A stretch of DNA of 6,336 nucleotides, taken from the NCBI GenBank assembly GCA_946482295.1, contig CAMLRB010000206.1, forward strand, positions 1 through 6,336, in the 5' to 3' direction. The notes beneath the pieces were generated by a model that searched no databases, was not told where the DNA came from, and saw only the letters and a list, made by a program, of their open reading frames with translations. Position 1 is the first letter of the stretch. Each line of letters opens with the position of its first letter. Positions 1 through 5,617 of the stretch are shown piece after piece. The DNA is from an uncultured Bacteriovorax sp. Its GTDB lineage: Bacteria > Bdellovibrionota > Bacteriovoracia > Bacteriovoracales > Bacteriovoracaceae. Made by a program: the position numbers and the translations under genes.

Positions 1-246
1 CAAGGCCGTCGCTTTCCCCTCGCGAACACTTTTAATTGCATTCGCCCAGTTGTCAGTCTGATAGACAACATTATGTCCTCTACGTTCAAATATATATTTG
101 GCCACTTCAACCATGTAGCCATTTTCATTCTTACTTTTTTCGGTTGGTTCACAATTAAATGGACACCATTTGTCTGCTTTAAGGACTATGGTTTCCGAAT
201 ATAATGGTGAAGCTGCTAAAAGATAGGAGAGAAGAATCAATCGCAC
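1..246 (-). CDS. Periplasmic solute-binding protein (SBP family 3-like), N-terminal part, cut by window edge
   Basis: This is the first 82 residues of an exported solute-binding protein; the rest lies beyond the window. The start is GTG at 246-244. An in-frame TAA lies upstream with no ATG between, and an AAGGA Shine-Dalgarno sits 8 nt before the GTG. Residues 1-17 (MRLILLSYLLAASPLYS) form a short signal peptide, so the mature protein should be periplasmic. The mature part begins ETIVLKADKW and continues WCPFNC (27-32), GYMVEVAKYIFERRGH (43-58) and NWANAIKSVREGKATAL (66-82). This pattern is that of amino-acid-type ABC transporter binding proteins of the variety with a Trp-Cys-Pro-x-Asn-Cys segment near the N-terminus. 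Family members are about 250-290 residues, so roughly a third is visible. The ligand cannot be predicted, and no permease or ATPase gene is seen. It follows the 258-542 gene by 11 nt and is probably co-transcribed with it. Confidence 0.85.
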   Translation of the reverse strand, partial: MRLILLSYLLAASPLYSETIVLKADKWCPFNCEPTEKSKNENGYMVEVAKYIFERRGHNVVYQTDNWANAIKSVREGKATAL

Positions 247-260
247 AGTTATAGTCCTTA
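180..260 (-). repeat. Perfect 10-nt inverted repeat able to sequester a ribosome binding site
   Basis: TAAGGACTAT at 180-189 is the exact reverse complement of ATAGTCCTTA at 251-260. In minus-strand mRNA the 5' arm (260-251) holds the stop codon of the small upstream gene plus the AAGGA ribosome binding site of the solute-binding protein gene. The 3' arm (189-180) is codons 20-23 of that gene (Ile-Val-Leu and the first base of Lys). The loop is 61 nt and contains the GTG start and the signal peptide codons. The repeat is plain in the sequence; that it folds and regulates is inference. Confidence 0.5.
255..259 (-). promoter_or_regulatory. Shine-Dalgarno of the solute-binding protein gene, overlapping the upstream stop codon
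   Basis: Read on the minus strand the sequence is TAAGGACTATAACTGTG. AAGGA (259-255) is a good Shine-Dalgarno with an 8-nt spacer to the GTG start. Its first two bases are also the last two bases of the TAA stop codon (260-258) of the upstream small gene. This supports both the GTG start and translational coupling of the two genes. Confidence 0.75.
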
Positions 261-542
261 TATAAGATTCAGAAGCTTCATATTTATTTTTTTAACTTCT
301 TCTTCGCTTTTATTTTTCTCAACTTTCAAAACAGTTTTTTGTTTTTCTGATTTTTTTTCTTCTTTTTTTGAACCAGAATTTTGATGTTTGTTAGGGGCCG
401 CTGAATCAAGATCCATTTGTACTGATTTTTGTTCGGTTGAAGTGACAGTGGTATGTTTTAATGTATTTTTTCCCACGCCTAAACCAAAGCGGTTATCACT
501 CATGAAATTTTTAAAAAGATAAAGCTTGTTATCAATGTTCAT
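258..542 (-). CDS. Small Lys/Glu-rich hypothetical protein (94 aa)
   Basis: I do not recognise this protein. It starts MNIDNKLYLFKNF, then has a Gly-containing segment NRFGLGVGKNTLKHTTVTS (residues 17-35), then a Ser/Asn/Gln-rich linker. A highly charged, probably disordered or helical stretch of Lys and Glu follows (about 58-86), and it ends NMKLLNLI. There is no signal peptide, no membrane segment and no Cys. Evidence that it is real: a perfect TATAAT lies 8 nt before the ATG, an AAGG element lies between box and ATG, and its TAA stop overlaps the Shine-Dalgarno of the next gene. Evidence against: low-complexity A-rich coding sequence can stay open by chance. Runs of 8, 7 and 6 A on the coding strand (351-358, 363-369, 335-340) could allow slippage, but the other frames close quickly. 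A second possible start is Met14, with no visible ribosome site. Probably co-transcribed with the solute-binding protein gene. Confidence 0.5.
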   Translation of the reverse strand: MNIDNKLYLFKNFMSDNRFGLGVGKNTLKHTTVTSTEQKSVQMDLDSAAPNKHQNSGSKKEEKKSEKQKTVLKVEKNKSEEEVKKINMKLLNLI

Positions 543-543
543 A

Positions 544-560
544 GACCTTAATTATAGGTC
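544..560 (-). promoter_or_regulatory. Candidate promoter with dyad over the -10 box, for the 258-542 gene
   Basis: A perfect TATAAT lies at 556-551 on the minus strand, 8 nt before the ATG, so transcription would begin at or within a few bases of the start codon. No good -35 is visible: TTATTT lies at the 17-bp spacing and there is no extended TG. The box sits inside a dyad, GACCT (544-548) and AGGTC (556-560), with 7 nt between the arms, so a repressor bound there would block the promoter. The rest of the 109-bp gap up to the HNH gene holds no clear terminator. Confidence 0.4.
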
Positions 561-651
561 CATTATCTAAATAAAATAAAGATATTACTAATGGGAAAAA
601 TATTGAGGATTTACAGGCCGAACCTAAGTGAACCTTGGATGCAGCAGTCGC

Positions 652-1164
652 TTAAGAAGCCAATTTTTTGGGGAAGAAGTCCCACCACTCTCGAGGATCA
701 TCATCCGATAAACGAAGACACAATTCAGGGGACCAGCGTGGTTTTCGAGGTGGTCTTAAAAGTTGCATCCCTGAGGCCTTTAAACTGAGGGACCCTTTTT
801 TAAAGTTACAAGGCTTACAGCAGGTCACTACGTTTTCCCAATTCGTTCCTCCATTGTGAGAAACAGGAACGACGTGATCAAAAGTAAGCTCACAAACGGG
901 AAGTTTGATTGAACAGTACTGACATTGAAATTGATCGCGGAAAAAAACATTCATTCGCGTAAACTTAACATTGAGTGAGAGTTGATGTTTTTGAAAGAGG
1001 CGAAGAACTTTAGGGAGGCGGTAGGAGGTAGAAACAGTTCTGATGAGTTTATCTTGATATTCATCGACGACTTCCGCCCGATTGGTCAAGAGTAAGATCA
1101 TGGCCTTTTGCCAGCTGATAATCTTAACGGGGAAATAGTTGCAGTCGAGGAGCAACGTTCTCAT
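652..1164 (-). CDS. HNH endonuclease family protein
   Basis: A 170-residue stand-alone HNH nuclease. The N-terminal part (MRTLLLDCNYFPVKIISWQK, then AMILLLTNRAEVVDEY) is the conserved lead-in of a widespread bacterial HNH family, which also supports this ATG. The nuclease core follows. Zinc-binding Cys pairs are C81/C84 (CQYC) and C116/C119 (CKPC). The catalytic Asp-His is D96-H97 in FDHVVPVSHNGG, and the HNH Asn residues are N111 (NVVTC) and N120 (CKPCN), followed by FKKG. All expected residues are present, so an active metal-dependent nuclease is likely. The C-terminal tail is Pro/Trp-rich (LRPPRKPRW, then REWWDFFPKK). Cytoplasmic; no signal peptide. The target and role of this family are not established. 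No methylase or restriction partner lies beside it, so a classical restriction system is unlikely. It lies 72 nt downstream of the helicase gene but has its own -10 box. Confidence 0.88.
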   Translation of the reverse strand: MRTLLLDCNYFPVKIISWQKAMILLLTNRAEVVDEYQDKLIRTVSTSYRLPKVLRLFQKHQLSLNVKFTRMNVFFRDQFQCQYCSIKLPVCELTFDHVVPVSHNGGTNWENVVTCCKPCNFKKGSLSLKASGMQLLRPPRKPRWSPELCLRLSDDDPREWWDFFPKKLAS

Positions 1165-1172
1165 TAAAAATT

Positions 1173-1181
1173 ATTATAGCA
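1173..1181 (-). promoter_or_regulatory. Extended -10 promoter for the HNH gene, probably leaderless
   Basis: On the minus strand TGCTATAAT is an extended -10 (TGn plus a perfect TATAAT at 1178-1173). Only 8 nt (AATTTTTA) separate it from the ATG, so the transcript should begin at or next to the start codon. No Shine-Dalgarno fits in that space. There is no recognisable -35, which extended -10 promoters can lack. Confidence 0.55.
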
Positions 1182-1196
1182 TAATTCAATTTAACT

Positions 1197-1218
1197 TAGG
1201 CAGTAACCTTTTTGCCTA
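1197..1218. repeat. Short inverted repeat between the helicase and HNH genes
   Basis: TAGGCA (1197-1202) and TGCCTA (1213-1218) form a 6-bp stem with a 10-nt loop. It lies after the helicase stop (TAG at 1239-1237) and overlaps the place where the HNH gene's -35 would be. No T-run follows on either strand, so it is not a convincing intrinsic terminator. It could be a weak terminator, an operator, or chance. Confidence 0.3.
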
Positions 1219-1236
1219 GGTCCGACAAAATGCATA

Positions 1237-2376
1237 CTAAACAACTCGGGTAGTTTTCTTATTGATTTTAAGAGCATAATTGAATTCTTTGAATTTTTTA
1301 GGTTTTAGCTCTCGCCCTAATTCACGAAGTATGTTTTCCCAATCATCTTTTTCATCGGGAAGATAGAGAGAGATGGCCTTTCCTGCTAAATCATGTCTCG
1401 CTGTACGTCCAATACGGTGAACATAGTTTTCTGTTTCTAGTGGCGGATTGAAATTGATGACGTGAGAGACGTGAGGAACATCAAGCCCTCTGGAAGCAAT
1501 GTCTGTAGCAACAAGATAGTTTATTGTTTTTTCTTTAAGGCCCGAGAGAGATTTTTTTCTTTGATGAGTTGTCATGTCACCTTCGAGTACGGCCGCTTTA
1601 TATTTATCGGCCACGAGGGCTGCACCAAGTTCACGAGCTTCTTCTTTTGTTTGAGTGAAGATGATTGCCGATTTGATTTTAAATTCTTTAAAAAGAAATC
1701 TAAGAAAAGAATAACGAAGCTCTTTGGTCACTGGACAAAATATTTCTTCAATCGAGGACTTTGTTTGATTGGCCTTATATTCAACTGTTTCTGGATTGTT
1801 AAGAAATTCTGCCGCTAGATCTTTCACTTCATCTGTCATCGTCGCTGAGAAAAGAAGTGTTTGTTTTCGGGTCGAAGCTGCTTCCATCGCTACTTTTAAA
1901 TGAGGAAGAAAACCCATATCCATTAATTGATCGGCTTCATCGAGCACGACTGTTTCAATTCCAGTAAGATCGATTGTTTCTTTTTCGATATGATCGGCCA
2001 GGCGACCAGGACATGCAACAATCAAATGCACACCATTTTTGAGTTCACGTGCTTGTTCTGTTTGGCTTTTTCCGCCATATATACTCGTTGAGAGGAGTGT
2101 TGTATGACGAGCGAGTTTTTTGGCCACGGCCAGGATTTGCTCCGCTAGTTCTTTTGTCGGAGTGATGACAAGAACTTTTGTAGGCCTTTTTGGTTTTCCA
2201 ATCAGAGCATTTAAGAGTGGAAGAAGATAAGCGATAGTTTTACCACTTCCCGTTTCACTGAGAGCGATAAGATCGCGGCCATCTAAAACGATAGGCATAG
2301 CGAGTTCCTGGATTTTTGTCCAAGACGTAATCTTCATCTCAGAAACGGCCTTAGTGAGTGACTCATGAAAAATCAT
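1237..2376 (-). CDS. DEAD-box ATP-dependent RNA helicase
   Basis: A 379-residue DEAD-box RNA helicase with only the two-domain core and a short basic tail. Motifs in order: Q-motif Gln23 (WTKIQ); motif I SETGSGKT 40-47; Ia PTKELAEQ 73-80; Ib CPGR 122-125 (usually TPGR); II DEAD 146-149; III SAT 177-179; IV AIIFTQT 237-243; GD...HQR 267-273; V ATDIASRGLD 290-299; VI HRIGRTAR 320-327. All ATP-binding and hydrolysis residues are intact, so it should unwind or remodel RNA using ATP. The tail after about 350 is Lys/Arg-rich (KPKKFKEF) and lacks the specific rRNA-binding domain of DbpA, so I give no gene name; an RhlE-like general helicase is the closest description. Its ATG overlaps the rlmK stop (ATGA, 4 nt). 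It is the last gene of the prfC operon, which points to a role in ribosome assembly or rRNA handling (inference). Confidence 0.95.
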   Translation of the reverse strand: MIFHESLTKAVSEMKITSWTKIQELAMPIVLDGRDLIALSETGSGKTIAYLLPLLNALIGKPKRPTKVLVITPTKELAEQILAVAKKLARHTTLLSTSIYGGKSQTEQARELKNGVHLIVACPGRLADHIEKETIDLTGIETVVLDEADQLMDMGFLPHLKVAMEAASTRKQTLLFSATMTDEVKDLAAEFLNNPETVEYKANQTKSSIEEIFCPVTKELRYSFLRFLFKEFKIKSAIIFTQTKEEARELGAALVADKYKAAVLEGDMTTHQRKKSLSGLKEKTINYLVATDIASRGLDVPHVSHVINFNPPLETENYVHRIGRTARHDLAGKAISLYLPDEKDDWENILRELGRELKPKKFKEFNYALKINKKTTRVV

Positions 2377-3311
2377 GGCTTCACCTTGTGCATGATTTTA
2401 AAGCAATGATGAATTTTTTGATCGCGATAATCTTCAGGAATAGTTTTTAAAGTAATATCGGCCACGAGAGCAAGCTCTTGAACTTCAGGAGCGAGTTTAA
2501 ATTTTCTCTTATTGTTGGAGAAATAAAGAACTCCTTCAGGGGCCAGTAATCTCAAGCAATGCTTAATGAGAAATAATTGATCTTTTTCCACTTCAAAATC
2601 ATCAGTCATTTTTTTTGAATTCGAAAAAGTTGGCGGATCGAGGACGATGATATCGAAGCGTTGAGAGGCGCGGGGAAGCCATTCCAGGGCACTTTCGACA
2701 ACAAAGAGATGTTTGTCCACATCAATGGAATTATGGGTGAAATTTTTCTTCGCCCAATCTTGATATGTTTGGGACATGTCAACGCTGGTGACTTTAGCAG
2801 CGCCTCCTAAGGCGGCCATGACACTGATTGAACCAGTGTAAGAAAAAAGGTTGAGAACTTTTTTATCTTGAGCACTTTTAAAAATAGTTTGTCTTAAGGG
2901 TCTGTGATCAAGAAAAAGTCCCGTATCAAGATAGTCGTGCAAGTTAACAAGAAATTCAGCCTTATATTCTTTTACCGGGAAAAACTCATTCTTGTCTTCC
3001 AGTTTTGTATACTGAACTGCCCCTTTTTGACGAAAGCGTGATTTTATAACGACTTTTTCTTCTGGTATTTGCAAAACATTTTTTACGGCCGAAATAATGA
3101 ATTCAAAGTGATCAAATTTATCAGCATCGATTTCTTCGTCTCGTTTTTCAAAGATAACGGCGTGGTCTTTATAGACGTCTACAATGAAAGGAAATTCAGG
3201 AATATCTTTTTCGTATAAACGATAAGCTTCCAATCCTTCGCGTTTGGCCCACTTAAGGCGGTGCTTGTAATTTTTTTCAAGACGATTTTGGATTGTAGCG
3301 AGATTCGACAT
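2373..3311 (-). CDS. rlmK: 23S rRNA (guanine-N7) methyltransferase RlmK, free-standing form
   Basis: A 312-residue SAM-dependent methyltransferase that matches the C-terminal RlmK half of the fused E. coli RlmKL (YcbY). That half makes m7G2069 in 23S rRNA. Hallmarks: NRLEKNYKHRLKWAKREG (9-26) with YRLYEKDIPEF (30-40); RFRQKG (92-97) and DYLDTGLFLDHR (126-137); SAM-binding motif I NLFSYTG 154-160; acidic VDMS 177-180; catalytic-type DPPTFSNSK 225-233; SNNKR 265-269. Aligned from memory, these segments are near-identical to RlmKL. The THUMP and RlmL (m2G2445) parts of the E. coli protein are absent and not encoded elsewhere in this window. RlmI (m5C1962) is a relative but has an N-terminal PUA domain, which is missing here. 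The ATG overlaps the yecM-like stop by one base (TAATG), and the helicase start overlaps its own stop. Confidence 0.88.
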   Translation of the reverse strand: MSNLATIQNRLEKNYKHRLKWAKREGLEAYRLYEKDIPEFPFIVDVYKDHAVIFEKRDEEIDADKFDHFEFIISAVKNVLQIPEEKVVIKSRFRQKGAVQYTKLEDKNEFFPVKEYKAEFLVNLHDYLDTGLFLDHRPLRQTIFKSAQDKKVLNLFSYTGSISVMAALGGAAKVTSVDMSQTYQDWAKKNFTHNSIDVDKHLFVVESALEWLPRASQRFDIIVLDPPTFSNSKKMTDDFEVEKDQLFLIKHCLRLLAPEGVLYFSNNKRKFKLAPEVQELALVADITLKTIPEDYRDQKIHHCFKIMHKVKP

Positions 3312-3829
3312 TATTTTTTCCGTGCCATCTTTAGTTCTTGTTTGATGACATCTTCAAGGGATTGATTGTGAAAACGAATACAGTATTCGCCGAGCTTCAA
3401 AGTAATATCAGCATTGATTTTTTTATGAATACCAAAAACTTCAAAAGCATACTGTGGGTATTTATCGACAATTTTTTGAAGAGGATCTTTCGTTACAAAC
3501 TCGACATGTTCAAGACCTGCTTTATAACTGTGGCCTGCCTTTGGAGCTGGGAGTTCTAAGAGTTCCACTTTTCGGTTTTTGAACTCGATAGGTTTTTTAA
3601 GTTTGAATGTTGAAATAAGTCGACCGTTAACCATAGATTCTATGAGAAGTTCTCCATGGTGTTTGAGTTCTTCTCTTTTTGTTACATAGTTTTCTTCAGT
3701 GTCAACTCGGTAGCAGATGTGATCCATGAAGTAAGGTTCAACATTTAATTCGATGTCTTCAATTCTTCCGAAGAGGTCATTTAAGAAATCATGAGGGTTG
3801 CCAATAATGTCTGCGAGTGTTTTTTCCAT
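3311..3829 (-). CDS. yecM: YecM-family protein (VOC / glyoxalase-like fold)
   Basis: A 172-residue protein of the YecM family, whose E. coli member has a vicinal-oxygen-chelate (glyoxalase-like) fold and no established function. Family signatures: MDHICYRVDT (35-44, with His37 as a likely metal ligand); HGELLIESMVNGR (58-70), followed by FKLKKPIEF; VELLELPAPK (88-97); GLEHVEFV (105-112, His108); and IRFHNQSLEDVI (151-162, His154). The length fits the family (about 170-190). The His/Glu positions suggest a metal site, but no substrate can be named. The C-terminus is basic (KMARKK). It lies between prfC and rlmK, with one-base TAATG overlaps on both sides, so it is translationally coupled to both. 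That context suggests a link to translation or rRNA modification (inference). It has no signal peptide, so it is cytoplasmic. Confidence 0.85.
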   Translation of the reverse strand: MEKTLADIIGNPHDFLNDLFGRIEDIELNVEPYFMDHICYRVDTEENYVTKREELKHHGELLIESMVNGRLISTFKLKKPIEFKNRKVELLELPAPKAGHSYKAGLEHVEFVTKDPLQKIVDKYPQYAFEVFGIHKKINADITLKLGEYCIRFHNQSLEDVIKQELKMARKK

Positions 3830-5442
3830 TATCTGTAATCCGAATTTTTAAAGAAGTGAACGTTTGGATTTTTTTCCATGACAAGTTTTAGGTCCCATTC
3901 TGAGCGAACAGAAAAGCACATTCTCTTTTTATGGTCGTAACAGATATTTGAACTGTTGCTAACCATGAATTTGTCCTGATCTTTTTCGTTTTCAAATTTT
4001 AGCCAACGAACACCAACAAAGCTGTAACCTTCGTAATCAGCATTAACATTGTATTCGTCTTCTAAACGATATTTCACAACTTCAAACTGAAGGGCACCAA
4101 CGGCACCAAGAATCTTCTCACCTGTCGTATGGCGAGTGAAGAGTTGAACTGTTCCTTCTTCAGAAAGCTGTTGCAGGCCTTTTTCAAGTTGTTTTGCTTT
4201 CATTGGATCTTTTAAAATTACTTTGTTGAAAATTTCCGGAGCAAAGTTGGGGATTCCCGTGAACATGTATTTTGACTTTTCAGTGAATGTGTCACCGATT
4301 TGGAATTTCCCGTTATCGTGTAGGCCGATGATGTCTCCAGGATACGCTTCTTCAGTGATCTCACGATCCTGGGCCTGAAACATAAGAGGAGTGGCGATCT
4401 TCAATTCTTTATCTGAGCGCACATGATAAATTTTCTGATTGCGCATGAACTTACCAGAACACACACGAAGAAAGGCGATGCGGTCGCGGTGTTTTTTATC
4501 CATGTTCGCCTGAATCTTAAAAATGAATCCAGTGAATTCTTCAGTTGTATCTGGATCAACCATTAAAGTTTTTGAATCAGATTCAAATGGAGCGAGCTTT
4601 ACTTCGCGAGGTTTTGGTCCTGGAGAGTTTCCTGAAATCATATCGAGCGTTTCTTTAACACCGAAGTTGTTAAGAGCGGAACCGAAGAACACAGGTGATT
4701 GAATACCATGAAGGAATTCTTCTTTCGAAAAGTCTCCAATCATGGCCCCTACAAGTTCCAGTTCTTCTTTTAATGTTTCTAATAAACGCTCACCTATAAA
4801 GTTTTTTACGGCAGGTGAGTCGAGATCAGCTGCGTCGATGATCGTTGGATTAAAAGGGTCTTTAGCGTCTTTAAAACTCATGATTTGTTTTGTTCGCAAA
4901 TCATAAACACCTTTGAAATCGACACCAGATCCAATTGGCCATGTCATAGGTACACATTGAATGTTGAGAATTTTTTCCACGTTTTCTAAAAGAGCGAATG
5001 GATCCATTGCTTCGCGGTCATATTTATTCATGAACGTAACAATGGGAGTGTCACGCATACGGCAGACTTCCATAAGTTTAATCGTCTGGGCCTCAACCCC
5101 TTTAGCAGAGTCGATCATCATAAGAACCGATTCAACGGCCGTGAGTGTGCGGTAAGTATCTTCCGAGAAATCTTTGTGGCCGGGAGTATCGAGTAAATGC
5201 ATGGCCCTTTCGTTATATGGAAAACTCATGACGGAAGAAGAAATCGAAATTCCGCGTTCCTTTTCAATTTCCATCCAGTCCGACTTTGCGTAATTGCCGT
5301 CTTTTGCTTTTACCTTTCCGGTTTCGCGAATGACTTGTCCAAACCACAACAACTTTTCCGTCATCGTCGTTTTCCCCGCATCGGGGTGGGAAATAATTGC
5401 AAATGTACATCTAGGGCGCTCTCCGCCAGAAACGTCTAACAT
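3829..5442 (-). CDS. prfC: Peptide chain release factor 3 (RF3)
   Basis: Full-length RF3 (537 residues; E. coli 529), the GTPase that recycles RF1/RF2 from the ribosome after peptide release. GTPase motifs: G1 SHPDAGKTT 18-26; switch/G2 RGISIS 63-68; G3 DTPGH 85-89 followed by KDFSEDTYRTLTAV; G4 NKYD 139-142; G5 region GSALNNFGV 254-262. Domain II begins FTGFIFKIQANMDKKHRDR (303-321). Domain III contains EEAYPGDIIGLHDNG (364-378), TGIPNFAPE (395-403) and QLSEEGTVQLF (425-435). These segments are typical of RF3 and distinguish it from EF-G. The ATG is preceded by AGGA with a 6-nt spacer. It is the first gene of the operon, and its stop overlaps the yecM-like start by one base (TAATG). Cytoplasmic, ribosome-associated. 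It has no missing key residue. Confidence 0.97.
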   Translation of the reverse strand: MLDVSGGERPRCTFAIISHPDAGKTTMTEKLLWFGQVIRETGKVKAKDGNYAKSDWMEIEKERGISISSSVMSFPYNERAMHLLDTPGHKDFSEDTYRTLTAVESVLMMIDSAKGVEAQTIKLMEVCRMRDTPIVTFMNKYDREAMDPFALLENVEKILNIQCVPMTWPIGSGVDFKGVYDLRTKQIMSFKDAKDPFNPTIIDAADLDSPAVKNFIGERLLETLKEELELVGAMIGDFSKEEFLHGIQSPVFFGSALNNFGVKETLDMISGNSPGPKPREVKLAPFESDSKTLMVDPDTTEEFTGFIFKIQANMDKKHRDRIAFLRVCSGKFMRNQKIYHVRSDKELKIATPLMFQAQDREITEEAYPGDIIGLHDNGKFQIGDTFTEKSKYMFTGIPNFAPEIFNKVILKDPMKAKQLEKGLQQLSEEGTVQLFTRHTTGEKILGAVGALQFEVVKYRLEDEYNVNADYEGYSFVGVRWLKFENEKDQDKFMVSNSSNICYDHKKRMCFSVRSEWDLKLVMEKNPNVHFFKNSDYR

Positions 5443-5446
5443 GGGG

Positions 5447-5459
5447 AATCCTATGGATT
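5447..5459 (-). promoter_or_regulatory. prfC ribosome binding site within a small hairpin
   Basis: On the minus strand AATCC-ATA-GGATT precedes CCCC and the ATG. The Shine-Dalgarno AGGA (5452-5449) takes its A from the 3-nt loop and GGA from the 3' arm of a 5-bp stem. The ribosome site is clear. The hairpin is short and may be unstable, so a regulatory role is only a possibility. Confidence 0.5.
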
Positions 5460-5465
5460 AAAAAG

Positions 5466-5478
5466 TCGAATTATTCGA
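5466..5478. promoter_or_regulatory. Perfect 13-bp palindrome, candidate operator upstream of prfC
   Basis: TCGAAT-T-ATTCGA is a perfect inverted repeat of two 6-bp arms around one base. It lies 23 bp upstream of the prfC ATG. If the candidate promoter at 5486-5513 is right, it lies just downstream of the transcription start, a usual place for a repressor site. With one base between full arms it suits protein binding to DNA better than an RNA hairpin. No regulator gene in the window can be linked to it. Confidence 0.4.
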
Positions 5479-5485
5479 AATGTTT

Positions 5486-5513
5486 ACCATAGGGAGAGGG
5501 CAAAAAACAGCAA
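5486..5513 (-). promoter_or_regulatory. prfC: Candidate promoter of the prfC operon
   Basis: Minus strand TTGCTG (5513-5508) and TATGGT (5491-5486) with a 16-bp spacer: 3 of 6 clear matches at -35 and 4 of 6 at -10. A transcript would start near 5479 and carry a leader of roughly 35-40 nt. It is a moderate match only; other AT-rich hexamers in the region are possible. Confidence 0.3.
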
Positions 5514-5612
5514 CTTTTTCCGGAGAATGATGCTCAGCTAAATCCCCACCGCAAATAGTTCAATCAAAAGCATGAATTGTCGAAAAGTCGGGCAATAAAA
5601 CAAAAGACCATT

Positions 5613-5617
5613 AGAGG
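5613..5617 (+). promoter_or_regulatory. Shine-Dalgarno of the nucleotidase gene
   Basis: AGAGG with a 7-nt spacer (TTCAAAA) before the ATG at 5625. A strong ribosome site that fixes the start just ahead of a signal peptide. Confidence 0.8.

Noticed and set aside
257..266. 10-bp palindrome CTTATATAAG
   Set aside because: AT-rich self-complementary words are common in such DNA, and this one is already covered by the stop codon and ribosome site overlap.
335..369. A-runs of 8, 7 and 6 on the coding strand of the small gene as a programmed slippage site
   Set aside because: Reading on in either alternative frame after the runs meets a stop within about a dozen codons, so no extended product results; Lys/Glu-rich coding explains the runs.
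620..635. Direct repeat GAACCT at 620-625 and 630-635, one helical turn apart
   Set aside because: Only two short copies with no third and no link to a promoter; chance is a sufficient explanation.
591..859. Two plus-strand open frames opposite the end of the HNH gene
   Set aside because: They overlap a well-supported HNH coding sequence on the other strand, lack ribosome sites and resemble no protein family.
1197..1218. Intrinsic terminator after the helicase operon
   Set aside because: The stem is only 6 bp and no T-run follows on either strand.
1462..1818. A 118-residue plus-strand open frame opposite the helicase gene
   Set aside because: It lies wholly within the DEAD-box coding sequence, its Phe/Lys/Cys-rich composition is what antisense reading of this gene gives, and no start signal is visible.
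3338..3559. Plus-strand open frame opposite the yecM-like gene
   Set aside because: It is the antisense shadow of a recognised family and has no Shine-Dalgarno.
4961..5439. Two plus-strand open frames opposite prfC
   Set aside because: They are antisense to the most conserved GTPase part of RF3, so that sequence is explained by RF3.
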